A DNA stretch of 64,000 nucleotides from Paraburkholderia azotifigens (GCF_007995085.1 NZ_VOQS01000002.1:1-64000), one strand, 5' to 3'. Positions 1 to 9,039 are shown, numbered from the stretch's first letter. Notes: a model not told the origin generated them from the sequence alone. Made by a program: numbers and translations.

Positions 1-303
1 CACCACGTATGGGTCGAAGCGCGGGTGCCGGAGGACGTGTCGATCGAACGCGTCAACGTCGAGGATCTGCCCGTTGGTTGGGATGCGCCGGATGTGCAGG
101 CCGCACGCCGTTTTGGCGACCAGTGGATCGAGGAGGCGCGGTCGGCGGTGCTGGTGGTGCCGTCAGTGGTGGCGCGAGCGGAATGCAATGCCGTGGTCAA
201 TCCCGCGCATCCGGACGCGGCGCGGCTGGTCGTCTCCACGCCGCAGGCAGTGATGTGGGACGCACGGCTGTTAGCTGGCGGACGCAACGCGTCCCCTGAA
301 TAA
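1..303 (+). CDS. RES-domain toxin, 3' part (cut by window start)
   Basis: The frame is open from base 1 and stops at 301-303, so only the last 100 residues are seen. The stretch VPSVVARAECNAVVNPAHPD is the typical C-terminal core of RES-domain proteins (Ser, Asn and Asn-Pro-x-His positions). RES proteins studied so far are toxins that degrade or modify NAD+, normally encoded just after an Xre/MbcA-type antitoxin. That antitoxin would lie left of this window. The N-terminal catalytic Arg is not visible, so activity cannot be judged. Nothing downstream looks like a partner. Confidence 0.75.
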   Translation, partial: HHVWVEARVPEDVSIERVNVEDLPVGWDAPDVQAARRFGDQWIEEARSAVLVVPSVVARAECNAVVNPAHPDAARLVVSTPQAVMWDARLLAGGRNASPE

Positions 304-387
304 GCTCACCGTCGTTCCCTGAAAAGACTCACCTCGTCGGACTTACCTTTGGTGTCGCGTCGATCTGCAAGCAAAGGCTCGTTTAAC

Positions 388-680
388 ATGGCCAATCAAC
401 CGCAACAGCTGACCCTGCCTGTTGTCGCCGACTCCCGTTTTGATCCAGAAGCCAAGATTCACGTGAATCGGCCCGCGGTCGACCTCGTTCTAAAATTGGC
501 GGCATTTGCGAGCTCACCGACCCGGGTCACGGCCACGTCGGCAACTGTGCATCGGCAGCAACATTCAAGGCGCTAATTGCCTTCAACCGGCCCCTTTCGC
601 ATCTCGATCCCAAAGACGTCACAAACCTCGAAAAGGCCGTGTCGAATGTGCGGGGCCGGCGCGGAAACAACGACGCTTGA
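388..680 (+). pseudogene. small unknown gene split by a frameshift
   Basis: The ATG at 388 opens MANQPQQLTLPVVADSRF and runs in frame 1 to about 487. From about 489 the protein-like reading moves to frame 3 (SKIGGICELTDPGHGHVGNC, then a helix with NLEKAVSNVRGRRG) and stops at 678-680. Each half reads well only in its own frame, so one base seems to be missing near 487-495, next to an AAAA run. I do not recognise the family. It could be a decayed gene, a sequence error or, less likely, programmed -1 frameshifting. Confidence 0.4.
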
Positions 681-993
681 CCTGCAAGTGCCCTTTGGGG
701 AGGTGCTCGCGCGGGCGCTCATGGTGCCCTTCGTCCACAACGATGAGCTCGAAGTAGGGCGTGTTTCCAGATGGCTATCGGATAGCTGTTTGGTACCAAA
801 CAGGTGCCGGGAGTTAATGATGACGAGGGGATGAACCGATTTATCCGCCCTTGGCGGTGCACGAGACTGCTGACGGCATACGCGCTGATGCCGACTGCGT
901 TTGAAGCCACCCTATCTCTTTGGGCGAGCCCGCGCGGCGGGCGCTTCAGGACCGGTAGCGGTTTACGCTGGAACCGCAGAAAATTCCGTCATT
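681..993. other. intergenic stretch, no gene supported
   Basis: Short overlapping open frames exist on both strands, but none has a ribosome binding site or protein-like composition. No clear hairpin terminator was seen. Confidence 0.4.
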
Positions 994-1500
994 TCAATTC
1001 CAACCCTCCCCGATGGAGATTGGCTCTGCGAGTGATATTTTCAGATTGTCGCGCTCAGGCGCGCCCTGAACCTCGCCCGTCAGGCGGGCGCCATTGATCA
1101 TCATGTTCATCATGAAGCTGAGCATGTTGTGGGCCACGCACTCGTGCAGCCGGAATTCTGCCCGCTCACCACTGGCAAGGTCGACGTCATAGACGAGAAA
1201 CTCGCCTTTATCGGACAGCGAACTGTGAAGCACGTCGGTCCGGCGGGTGATCCGCCTGCCTCGCCGTCTCTGAACTTCGGCTGCATGTTCACATCGTGTG
1301 TATGGGTGCGATGCGGCAGGGCCTGCGCTTCTTCGGGATGTAGTGCAGGTATACGTAAAGTTGGTATGACGGCCGTGCCGGTAGTACGACTCCAGCCCTT
1401 CGATCAGTCGGTCCGTCTGCGCTGGTCGAGATGCACGAGCTGTTCGGGGCCGCCATAGCGCCGGAACTTCACGCAGGTGCCGACGGCCATGGCCTGCATC
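994..1500 (-). pseudogene. unknown gene, intact only at its C-terminal end
   Basis: The last 75 or so codons, about 1230 down to 994, read as a convincing protein (DKGEFLVYDVDLASGE, then RLHECVAHNMLSFMMNMM, ending ISIGEGWN). Further upstream the plausible reading changes frame at least once: a segment with MAVGTCVKFRRYGGPEQLVH near 1490-1420 lies in another frame from a segment with LIEGLESYYRHGRHTNF. The long formal ORF to 1740 is therefore partly artefact. Family not recognised. The 5' limit is uncertain. Confidence 0.35.
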
Positions 1501-1945
1501 ATAGGAGCGTCGCAGTGAACGACGCGACGTCATCGCGTTGCAGGAACGGGGTCGGCTGGGTCGCACGGTCGATTTCTCCTGATTGGTGCCAGTGCCGGCA
1601 CGCCCGGCCCGTCTGCCGGTCCGTACGTACACGGAGGCAGCAGGGACCGGACAACCGGTTGCGCGCGGTGCGCACTCGTCCTTGGCGTCGACGAAGCGGC
1701 GCCCACGCGGCGAATTAACGGTATTACTGTCGCAACGCAACGTCGAAAATTTAATACGTTCTTCGCCTGTGGCCCGTACGAGATCGTCGAGTATCGGAAT
1801 CGCCTGATGGTCAATTCCGAACAGGCTTGAGTATTTCCGCCTTTGTCCTACCTTTGCCCTGTCGAAAGACGATCCGCGCTATCCGTGGACCGTCTCTCGA
1901 CGCTCCCGGATGGCCTCTTTTTCATAACCTTGAAGGAGGTTCATC

Positions 1946-2394
1946 ATGCTGACCGAAGCTACCCGTACCACCGCTGTGCTGTTTCCGTGGACGAGGACCA
2001 CGCCCGCGAGAATGGCCCGACATTTACCGGGTCGATCAAGCTCGAAGGAGTGTCCGTTCCGTTGTCGGCCTTCCTGAAGGACGCAAAAAACGGAACGGAT
2101 ACGCGGTATCTCGATCTCTCGATCGGCGCGAAGGGGCAAGTCCATTATTCAGGGCGACTTTTTCGCAACGAGAAGAAGGGCACCAAGTCACCAGATTACA
2201 CTGGTTACCTGGTTGTCCTGCCGATGAGCCCCGACGTGAAGAACGAGCACTCGGATAAGGAATGGGAAGCTGCACCGCGTCTGACCGTCTTTGGCCGGCG
2301 CACGCGCAATGCAGATAATTCAGTCCGCATCGCGCTGGATGTGTTACCGCAGCGCTCGAATGAGACTGTCAGCGACGAGGAAGTCGGGTTCTAG
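1946..2394 (+). pseudogene. unknown gene of DUF736-like size, frameshifted near its start
   Basis: A strong Shine-Dalgarno (AAGGAGG, 1932-1938) sits 7 bases before ATG 1946, which opens MLTEATRTTAVLF but reaches a stop after about 43 codons. The convincing protein is in the neighbouring frame from about 1985 (VDEDHARENGPTFTGSIKL, later PDYTGYLVVLPMSP and FGRRTRNADNSVRIALDV) to the stop at 2392-2394. One base lost near 1982-1990 would join the halves. Size and layout recall small plasmid proteins such as DUF736, but the match is weak. A terminator follows. Confidence 0.45.
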
Positions 2395-2425
2395 GGAGCA
2401 GGCTCTATAGCCGCCGCAGCAAGGC

Positions 2426-2461
2426 AAAAAAGGAGAGAAGGTCAACTTCTCTCCCTTTTTT
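2426..2461 (+). terminator. Rho-independent terminator
   Basis: Perfect 9-bp stem GGAGAGAAG/CTTCTCTCC (2432-2440 with 2446-2454), loop GTCAA, followed by T-rich DNA and preceded by an A run, so it could work in both directions. It closes the gene ending at 2394 and faces the converging trbM-like gene. Confidence 0.85.
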
Positions 2462-2567
2462 GTCGGCTTCGATTTACCAGGATTACTGAGAAATACAAGC
2501 TGACAATGCAGTTAGCTGTCAATGCAGGTAGGTGCAAGGCATGCACATGTGTGTAAACGTACAGTGG

Positions 2568-2868
2568 TCATTCAACCGTGCCGAACTGACTGATGATCTC
2601 GTCCACGCTGCTTGCGTTCTGCTGCGAGCCCGGCATTGATCAAGAAACTGCCGGCGTGCATCGCTTGTCGGCCAAGGTCAAGGTGACCGTGATGGTAGCG
2701 CTTGATCGAAAAGAAATCCTTGATAGCCTGGTTGCAGTCATCGCCGCCTGACTGGCCCTGGACTTTGCCGGCCATGCAGATGAGGCTTTCACAGGACGAT
2801 GCCGATGCAACGGTCGTGGCGGACAGACCAAGCAGAAGCGCGAGAACGGATGAGAGGGCTTTCTTCAT
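2568..2868 (-). pseudogene. trbM: TrbM-like conjugal transfer protein, frameshifted near the C terminus
   Basis: The protein starts with a signal peptide (MKKALSSVLALLLGLSATTVASA) and then shows the TrbM pattern: Cys, LICMAGKVQGQSGGDDC, and AIKDFFSI. TrbM-type proteins are small periplasmic factors found in trb conjugation clusters. Frame 0 runs to a stop at 2572 with a nonsense tail. The expected C terminus, PGSQQNASSVDEIISQFGTV, is present in another frame and ends at 2568, so the gene seems to have lost two bases (or gained one) near 2635-2645. A Cys expected before PGSQQN would be restored by such a repair. Confidence 0.65.
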
Positions 2869-2874
2869 GGTGCG

Positions 2875-3137
2875 CTATCTCCACAGAGGGGGATGGTCAG
2901 ACGCAAGGCGTTCGAGCCGATACAGTGCTTCACGCAGGCCTAACAGTGCAATCGCCGCGCACGTCGCGATGACCGCATTCCGGGGTGGGGCCAGTGATGG
3001 AAGTACTCGACGCCGAGCGCGACGAGTGCAACCAGGACAGCACACGTCAATGCGAAACGAATATAGCGGCCGAAAAAACGAAGACCTCCCGCGATAAACA
3101 ACCACGCGGTATCAAGCAACAGGCGACCAATTAAACG
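2875..3137 (-). pseudogene. small membrane protein, frameshifted
   Basis: From about 3135 one frame reads LIGRLLLDTAWLFIAGGL and a second hydrophobic stretch FALTCAVLVALVALGVEYF. The frame then shifts at the C/G runs around 2980-2990 and continues as NAVIATCAAIALLGLREALY to the stop at 2875. Joined, this makes a roughly 85-residue protein with three hydrophobic segments. No clear start codon was found because the 5' end overlaps the end of the H-NS-like gene. The function is unknown; its place between trbM-like and virB genes suggests an accessory role in conjugation. Confidence 0.4.
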
Positions 3138-3616
3138 GACCGCGCCGGTGCAAACCGGGCGACGCGTTCGCGCACCACTGCGAATCGTCGCATGCGGCGT
3201 ACACGCTTACCCGTTTCAATTGGAATGACCTGTCCCATGTCCTCAGATCCTTTCGTTTTCACTTCAAATTCCTCCAGCGACCGGCCGGCGTCCAGATACG
3301 CCATGAGCCAGCTTGGCCGCCGACCAAAACCGGACCACGTATTGCGCGGGTTCGCTGGATCACGATAGGTCGGTCTCGTGATCGGTGTCGCGTTCGGGAT
3401 GGCGAATTCTTCGAGCTTCCGGTCACGGTCGAGATACGCGACGAGCCACGCAGGGCGTTGGCCCCAACCCGACCAGGTGTTAAGGGGGTTCGCTGGATCG
3501 CGATAACGCGCTTCGCCTCCTGGGGCCGTCTTCGATGGAAAAGGTACGAACTCGATCACGGTTCCATCCTGCCTGTTGACAAGACGCCGGTTTGCATTTT
3601 TGTCCTTGCCTGTCAC
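3131..3616 (-). CDS. H-NS-like protein with two tandem DNA-binding domains
   Basis: 161 residues starting at GTG 3616. The H-NS C-terminal DNA-binding motif occurs twice: YRDPANPLNTWSGWGQRP (about residues 38-55) and YRDPANPRNTWSGFGRRP (about 84-101), each followed by WLxAYLD and LEEF. A normal H-NS/MvaT-like protein has one such domain after a coiled-coil oligomerisation domain, which is absent here; the C-terminal 45 residues are Arg-rich. It may therefore bind AT-rich DNA without forming filaments and modulate silencing of the adjacent, divergently transcribed virB operon. The duplication is seen in the sequence; the regulatory role is inference. Confidence 0.8.
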   Translation of the reverse strand: MTGKDKNANRRLVNRQDGTVIEFVPFPSKTAPGGEARYRDPANPLNTWSGWGQRPAWLVAYLDRDRKLEEFAIPNATPITRPTYRDPANPRNTWSGFGRRPSWLMAYLDAGRSLEEFEVKTKGSEDMGQVIPIETGKRVRRMRRFAVVRERVARFAPARSV

Positions 3617-3634
3617 TGATCACGATCCCATAAT
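3606..3634 (+). promoter_or_regulatory. candidate sigma-70 promoter for the virB operon
   Basis: TTGCCT (3606-3611), 17-bp spacer and CATAAT (3629-3634), followed by ATATAC. It lies between the divergent H-NS-like gene and the GTG of virB1 at 3667. The elements are only partial matches to consensus. Confidence 0.4.
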
Positions 3635-3666
3635 ATACTCTGTCCGTTTTATGCGTAAGAGGATGT

Positions 3667-4448
3667 GTGAATAAGTACGCCGCACTCACTCTCGTGCCAA
3701 TCTTGACGCTTCCCCTTGCGGGGAGGCGCAGCCAACCTTGTCTCCGCAGATATTGACGTTGGCCCGCACGTGCGCGCCGGACGTGCACCCCCTTACGGTC
3801 GCGTACCTCGTCAGCGCCGAGTCGCATAACAACCCGTTCGCTATCAACGTAAATGGCGGGCACAGCCTGGAACGTCAGCCCACCACCGAGCAGGAGGCCC
3901 GCGATGCGATCGCCAGGCTCGATGCGCGCGGTTGGAATTATGACGTTGGCTATGCACAGATCAACTCGGCCAATTTTCGCAGGCTTGGTGTCACCGGTGC
4001 ACAAGTGCTTGACGCCTGCACGAATCTGCGTGCGGGCGCACAGGTTCTCGGCGACTGCTACTCGCGCGCTGTCCAGCAGGTAGGGGCGGGGCAGGCGGCC
4101 TTGCAGCGGGCGCTGTCCTGCTACAACACAGGCAACCAGCAGAAGGGCTTTGCAAACGGCTACGTGAAGCGTGTCGTCGCACAGGTCAAGCTGAAAATCC
4201 CGGCCTTGCTCGATGGTCCAATCGACCCGAACGTCTCGAGCAATTCGAGCGCAAGCAACGCCGCCGCCGCCGCCGGACATGTGCCATCCGCGGCGCAACT
4301 CTCCCAGCAGCAGAACCCGCCCCCGTCCAACGTGCGTACGCAGCTCGGCGAGTCCGGTGCGGCAGGTCAGATCGAAGCGGGCGCATTCGCCCACCCCGAA
4401 ATTGGCGCGTACCTACGCCGGACCTCAACGAAGGAAAGAGACCAATGA
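3667..4448 (+). CDS. virB1: VirB1-type lytic transglycosylase, signal-peptide frameshift
   Basis: Opens peptidoglycan locally for assembly of the secretion channel. The catalytic-domain signature is clear: SAESHNNPFAINVNGG with the catalytic Glu, GYAQINSANF and ALSCYNTG. The C-terminal third is Ala/Ser/Pro-rich. A good ribosome site (AAGAGG) precedes GTG 3667, which encodes a signal peptide (MNKYAALTLVPILTLPLAG). That frame breaks at the GGGGAGG run near 3720, and the domain continues in another frame from about 3723 (EAQPTLSPQILTLAR). If real, the -1 shift would prevent export; if a sequence error, the gene is normal. The only in-frame start for the domain is TTG 3738, with no ribosome site. 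Confidence 0.85.
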
Positions 4449-4750
4449 AACAGAAAGTCGTTTATCTCGCGATGCAAAGCCAGCTCGAAAGCATCCTGCG
4501 TGACTGGCGGGTTGTGTGTGTCGCGATCCACCGGATCGAAAAACGCGAGTGGATACCGCTTCTCGACATCGAGAACGACGCCGGCCAGGCGTACACGTGC
4601 GCGATCCGGGTGAAGAAGGACATCGAGCCCAGGACATGGTCCGACCTGCGCGCCCTGGTCGACTGGATCGACACAAAGGTAGGCGTCAAGGAGTGCCGGT
4701 TGTCCTTGTCCGATTTCGAATGGGAATCCGAGACCTTAGCCGTGGAGTGA
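4445..4750 (+). CDS. small unknown protein between virB1 and virB2
   Basis: 101 residues (MKQKVVYLAMQSQLESILRD...). Its ATG overlaps the virB1 stop (ATGA), and virB2 starts 7 bases after its stop, so it is translationally embedded in the operon. No signal peptide or membrane segment; acidic C terminus (DFEWESETLAVE). I do not recognise the family. The position suggests a cytoplasmic accessory or regulatory factor of this T4SS subtype. Confidence 0.75.
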   Translation: MKQKVVYLAMQSQLESILRDWRVVCVAIHRIEKREWIPLLDIENDAGQAYTCAIRVKKDIEPRTWSDLRALVDWIDTKVGVKECRLSLSDFEWESETLAVE

Positions 4751-4757
4751 ACCAGAG

Positions 4758-5036
4758 ATGAAAAAGCACATGCAAGTTGCACAACTCGCCGCTGGCACCC
4801 TTGCATTGGTCGCAGCGAGTCAGGCCTTGGCTGTTGACACCGGAGCGTCGTCACTGAACTCGATGCACTCATGGGTGATGCTCTGGATTCCCGCCGCGTG
4901 CATTCTGGGCATCGTCGCGATCGGCGCCGGCATCTTCTTCCACCTGATCAAGTTCCATCAGATAGTCAACCCGGTTCTGGGCCTGATCATCATCGGCTCC
5001 GCATCGGCGATCGTGGGTTTCTTCGGCCTCGTCTGA
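4758..5036 (+). CDS. virB2: VirB2 major pilin
   Basis: 92 residues with a cleavable signal peptide ending about ASQALA (residue 25), then two hydrophobic helices (about 38-61 and 69-91) joined by a short polar loop HLIKFHQIVNPV. This is the standard TrbC/VirB2 architecture, whose processed subunits build the T-pilus. Its TGA overlaps the ATG of virB3, so the two are translationally coupled. Confidence 0.93.
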   Translation: MKKHMQVAQLAAGTLALVAASQALAVDTGASSLNSMHSWVMLWIPAACILGIVAIGAGIFFHLIKFHQIVNPVLGLIIIGSASAIVGFFGLV

Positions 5037-5368
5037 TGGCCAGGAAATTTCCACTCTTCAAGGGGGCGACGCGCGTCGCGACATGGCTGCTGATCCCTCG
5101 CAACGTGTTCGTCCTGACCTTCATGTTTTCGGCGTCCCTGTTCATGGTGATCCACCTCTGGGCGCTGCTCGTGTTCAGCGGCATGTGGCTCATCGAATGG
5201 AGCATCACGAAATACGACGACCGCATGTTCCGCATCATCGGTCTGTGGCTGAAAACGAAGGTCCGCAACATGTACGAATCCGCCTTCACGCGGCTGTGGG
5301 GCGGGTCCAGTTATTCGCCGGTCGATTACGCCGCACCGTCGATTAACGACATTCGAGGCGAGGAATAG
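5036..5368 (+). CDS. virB3: VirB3 inner-membrane protein
   Basis: 110 residues from ATG 5036 (MARKFPLFKGATRVATWLL), which overlaps the virB2 stop. One long hydrophobic hairpin (about residues 24-58) then a polar tail containing LKTKVRNMYESAF. Size and position match VirB3, which works with VirB4 at the inner membrane. virB4 begins one base after its stop. Confidence 0.9.
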   Translation: MARKFPLFKGATRVATWLLIPRNVFVLTFMFSASLFMVIHLWALLVFSGMWLIEWSITKYDDRMFRIIGLWLKTKVRNMYESAFTRLWGGSSYSPVDYAAPSINDIRGEE

Positions 5369-5369
5369 C

Positions 5370-8036
5370 ATGGCCGTCGCTATCCGGAATATCAGCAAGA
5401 CCAAGACTTTCGCGAAGGAGCCTTCCTTCGTGAAGAACATACCCTATTCGCAGCACCTCACCGACACCATCATCAGCACGATTAGCGCCGAATATCTGAT
5501 CGTCTTCCGCGTCCCGGGTCGTACGCACCAGAGCGCCCATGATGAAACGCTCAGGTCATGGGTGCTGGACCTGAACCACGTGGCGAAGCAGATCGGTAAC
5601 GAACACGTGAAGTTCTGGACGCATCTGCATCATCACGAAACCGACAGCTATCCGGCCGGGAACTTCAGGACGCGCTTTGCACGCGAACTGGACGCGAAAC
5701 TTCAGAAGCGCTTCGAACAGACGCCGCTGATGACGAATGACCTGTATCTGACGGTCGTCTACAACCCGGTCGGTGACCTGACACAAAAATTCCTCGCCCG
5801 CTTCGACCGGCCCTCGCGCGAGCAGCTGCACGAGCGGCAAAAGCAGGCAATCGCGGCGCTCGAAGATATCACCACGCAGCTTGCCGGCGCGATGCGTTCG
5901 TATGGCATTGAACCGCTCGGCCTCTACTACCGCGACAAGGAAGGCATTCTCATCGAAGAACAGGACGACGCCACCGATGCGGCCGATGAGCTGGACGACG
6001 ATATCGAAGGCGACCTTCTCGCAAACCTGCCAGCCGCCGATGACGGCGCGACACCTCACCCGGCACCACCGGCGCAGCGCCATGTGTTCTCTCGCGCGCT
6101 GGAATGGCTTGGGTTCCTCGCGAACGGCGAATGGTCGCCGGTGCCGGTGTGCCGGGGCCGCATCCGGGATTACCTGATGACGAACCGCCCCGTCAGTTCG
6201 CTGTTTGGCGACGTGATCCAGATCCGTACCATCGACCGCAATCTGTTCACAGCCGCCGTCGAAATCCGCGAGTACGAGGAAGAGACCGAGCCGGGCCAGC
6301 TTAACCTGCTGATGGAAGCCCCGTTCGAATTCGTTCTCACACAGGTGTTTTTCTGCATGTCAAAAGCGGCCGGCCGCATCTTTCTGCGCAACCAGCAACT
6401 GTCTCTGATCGAAACGGGCGATCCGAGCCATTCGCAGATCAGCCAGATTACGGATGCGCGCGATGACCTCGTTTCCGGGCGGTTCGTGATGGGCTTTCAC
6501 TATGGAATCCTGCACGTGGTCGGGGAGACGGCCGAAAAGGCACAGACACTCGCACGCCAGGCCAAGGTCATGCTGAGCCAGTGCGGTGTCGTAGCGGGCG
6601 CGGTTGGCATGGCATCGGAAGCCGCGTATTACACCCGCCTGCCTGGCAATTCGGCGTTCGTGCCGCGCCCGGTACCCGTCAATAGCTGGAATTTTTTCTG
6701 CTTCTCGTCGTTTCACAACTTCCTTTCCGGCAAGGCCACGGACAACCCCTGGGGCAGGGCGATTGCACTGTTTCGCGCTGTCACTGGCACACCTGTTTTT
6801 TTCAGTTTCCACTCGACGCCCAGGAAGGAGCGTTCGTTCGGCAAGCGGCCGCCTGCCGTGACGGGTATCTTCGGGCGCATCGGTTCGGGCAAGACGACGC
6901 TCCTGAATGTTCTGTTAACGCTGGCGACAGAGCTTTCGCTTGGTCCCCGCATGGCGATCTATGACCGCGACCGTGGCATGTATCCGCTCGTCAAGGCACT
7001 CAGGGGGCGTTACACCGTGCTTAGGGACGGCGTGCCGACCGGATGGCAACCTCTCCAGCTCGACCCCACGCGCATCTACATCGCGTTCGTGAAGCGCCTG
7101 TTGCGTGTGCTTGCCGAAACCACCCTGAACGGCGAGCCACTTGAGCAGCACGAGGTAGACGACCTGTCGGCGGCCATCGATGCCGTCATGGGGGCGCCTG
7201 TCGATGATCCGGAGGCTCACCCGGGTGAACAGACGCTGATTCCGCTTGCCGACCGGTCCATCACCGCCGTGGTGGAGCACTTGCCCGATCCCTATCGCGG
7301 CCCAGGTGAACGGATGACACTGGCGGCCATGCTCAGGCCGTGGACACGCAACGGCGATTACGGCTGGCTGTTCGACAACGACGCGGACACGCTGGACTTC
7401 AGCACGCGCGATATCAACGCGTTCGACCTGACGGAATTCCTCGTCGGTAAGGACGAAGTAGCGCCAATCACCCGCACGCCGATGCTGATGTATCTGAACT
7501 TCCGCGTGCGATCGACCATCGACGGCAAGCGTCGATTCATCCAGGTCTTCGATGAGTTTGCACAGTATCTGGATGACCCGATCATGGTTCGCGAGATCAA
7601 GCGGGGCATCAAGAACGACCGGAAGAAAGACTGTATCTACGTGTTCTCGACGCAGGAACCGAATGACGCCATTTCGAGCAGCATCGGCAAGACCGTGATC
7701 CAGCAGATGGTGACGTTGATGCTGCTTGAAAACCGTGACGCGGACCCGGAGGATTACATCGGCTCCGCGGGCCTGAAGCTCGCGCCAGCTGAATACGATG
7801 CGGTCAAGTCCATTCCGGAGCACAGCCGGCAATTCCTTATCAAGCAGAGCGGTCAGGCAGGGCTCGCCGTGATGAAGCTCGATGGCATGGATGAAGAACT
7901 CAGCATCCTGTCCGGCACGCCGGACAACGCGGATCGGCTTGAAAGGCTCATTCGCGAGCTTGGCACCGACGATCCGGACGTGTGGCTGCCTCGTTACTAC
8001 GCCGCTGTCGTTGGTAAGAAGCCGGGCCGTTACTAG
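5370..8036 (+). CDS. virB4: VirB4 ATPase
   Basis: 888 residues, a normal VirB4/TrbE length. Walker A GRIGSGKTT is near residue 501 and Walker B with FIQVFDEFAQYL near residue 723, within the C-terminal RecA-like domain. The N-terminal half carries the CagE/TrbE/VirB domain. VirB4 powers pilus biogenesis and substrate transfer at the cytoplasmic face. Residues about 200-230 form an acidic, low-complexity insert (DDATDAADELDDDIEGD). The ATG follows the virB3 stop almost directly. Confidence 0.95.
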   Translation: MAVAIRNISKTKTFAKEPSFVKNIPYSQHLTDTIISTISAEYLIVFRVPGRTHQSAHDETLRSWVLDLNHVAKQIGNEHVKFWTHLHHHETDSYPAGNFRTRFARELDAKLQKRFEQTPLMTNDLYLTVVYNPVGDLTQKFLARFDRPSREQLHERQKQAIAALEDITTQLAGAMRSYGIEPLGLYYRDKEGILIEEQDDATDAADELDDDIEGDLLANLPAADDGATPHPAPPAQRHVFSRALEWLGFLANGEWSPVPVCRGRIRDYLMTNRPVSSLFGDVIQIRTIDRNLFTAAVEIREYEEETEPGQLNLLMEAPFEFVLTQVFFCMSKAAGRIFLRNQQLSLIETGDPSHSQISQITDARDDLVSGRFVMGFHYGILHVVGETAEKAQTLARQAKVMLSQCGVVAGAVGMASEAAYYTRLPGNSAFVPRPVPVNSWNFFCFSSFHNFLSGKATDNPWGRAIALFRAVTGTPVFFSFHSTPRKERSFGKRPPAVTGIFGRIGSGKTTLLNVLLTLATELSLGPRMAIYDRDRGMYPLVKALRGRYTVLRDGVPTGWQPLQLDPTRIYIAFVKRLLRVLAETTLNGEPLEQHEVDDLSAAIDAVMGAPVDDPEAHPGEQTLIPLADRSITAVVEHLPDPYRGPGERMTLAAMLRPWTRNGDYGWLFDNDADTLDFSTRDINAFDLTEFLVGKDEVAPITRTPMLMYLNFRVRSTIDGKRRFIQVFDEFAQYLDDPIMVREIKRGIKNDRKKDCIYVFSTQEPNDAISSSIGKTVIQQMVTLMLLENRDADPEDYIGSAGLKLAPAEYDAVKSIPEHSRQFLIKQSGQAGLAVMKLDGMDEELSILSGTPDNADRLERLIRELGTDDPDVWLPRYYAAVVGKKPGRY

Positions 8037-8046
8037 GAGAGACGTC

Positions 8047-8754
8047 GTGAACCTCTTGAAACACACCGCAATTGCGCTCGCGCTGGCTGCCTCGTGCACC
8101 GGCGCACACGCGCAGATCATCACCGCCTGTCCGACCTGCGACCTCACCGTTGTGACTCAGGCGATGCAGCAGATCGCGCAATTAAAGGCACAGCTCGATC
8201 AGGCGCGACAGCAGTACGAAGCGATTACCGGGTCGGTCGGAGGCTACAGCAGCATGTTGCCAATGAGTATTTCGAGCCTTCGCGGGAACCTGCCGCAGAA
8301 CTGGAGTCAGGTCTATTCCGACGCGATGAACAGTACCTCCAGCGTCTCCGGTTCCGCCTCGTCCATCCTCTCTCAGTTCGACAATCAGATCCGCGGCATG
8401 GGTCGCGGCGATGCGCTCAAATTCATCGACCAGCAGCTCCATGCAAAGGGGGCCTATGACCGGGCGATGACCGAACAGGCCTATGACAACCAGATGCGCG
8501 AACTGAACGACATGCAAACGCTCACGCAGCAGATCGGACAGGCCACGACGCAAAAGCAGATCGAGGACTTGCAGGCACGCATCCAGACCGCACAGGGCGC
8601 AATCCACGGCGAGCAAGCCAAGCTTCAGCTGATGGCGATGGGGCAGCAGGCGCAAGAGCAACTGTTGCGTCAGCAACAGGCAATCGCCCAGAAACGATAC
8701 CTGCTCGGCGACGACAGCGAAACCAACACCGCACCGGATCTCACCGGCAATTAA
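8047..8754 (+). CDS. virB5: VirB5 minor pilin
   Basis: 235 residues from GTG 8047, preceded by GGAGAG. Signal peptide about residues 1-22 (ends GAHA). The mature part is mostly long Gln-rich amphipathic helices (QAMQQIAQLKAQLDQARQQY), as in the TraC/VirB5 helix bundle at the pilus tip. The formal open frame extends upstream into virB4, but the signal peptide fixes the start. Confidence 0.9.
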   Translation: MNLLKHTAIALALAASCTGAHAQIITACPTCDLTVVTQAMQQIAQLKAQLDQARQQYEAITGSVGGYSSMLPMSISSLRGNLPQNWSQVYSDAMNSTSSVSGSASSILSQFDNQIRGMGRGDALKFIDQQLHAKGAYDRAMTEQAYDNQMRELNDMQTLTQQIGQATTQKQIEDLQARIQTAQGAIHGEQAKLQLMAMGQQAQEQLLRQQQAIAQKRYLLGDDSETNTAPDLTGN

Positions 8755-8765
8755 GGATAACCACC

Positions 8766-9029
8766 ATGAAGAAGTGTTTGCTCATTCTCGTAGCTCTCGT
8801 TCTCGTCGCTTGCAACAACAAGGAGGAAAGCCACACGCGGAGTTGGTATCGAGACCACGACGCGGAACGGAAAACGATGGTAGCTCAATGCAAGGACGAC
8901 GCCGCGAAAGCGGTGACTCCCGAGTGCATGAACGCATCCAATGCCGAGTCCGATATCTATATCAACGGCAAAGACTATTACAAGAAGGGCGGCGACGCGA
9001 ACAATGTGCCCAACTTGACCAACAAGTAG
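8766..9029 (+). CDS. eexN: EexN-type entry-exclusion lipoprotein
   Basis: 87 residues. Signal peptide with lipobox LVAC (Cys about 16), then a small acidic/basic domain with two more Cys (QCKDDAAKAV, TPECMNASNAE) and an Asn-rich tail. The position between virB5 and virB6 and the CxNASxAE-like pattern fit EexN lipoproteins of IncN/P-type systems, which reduce DNA uptake from cells carrying the same element. Confidence 0.8.
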   Translation: MKKCLLILVALVLVACNNKEESHTRSWYRDHDAERKTMVAQCKDDAAKAVTPECMNASNAESDIYINGKDYYKKGGDANNVPNLTNK

Positions 9030-9039
9030 AGGAAACGCG

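Noticed and set aside
3480..4394. 304-codon minus-strand ORF opposite virB1
   Set aside because: Antisense shadow of virB1, which has clear lytic transglycosylase motifs.
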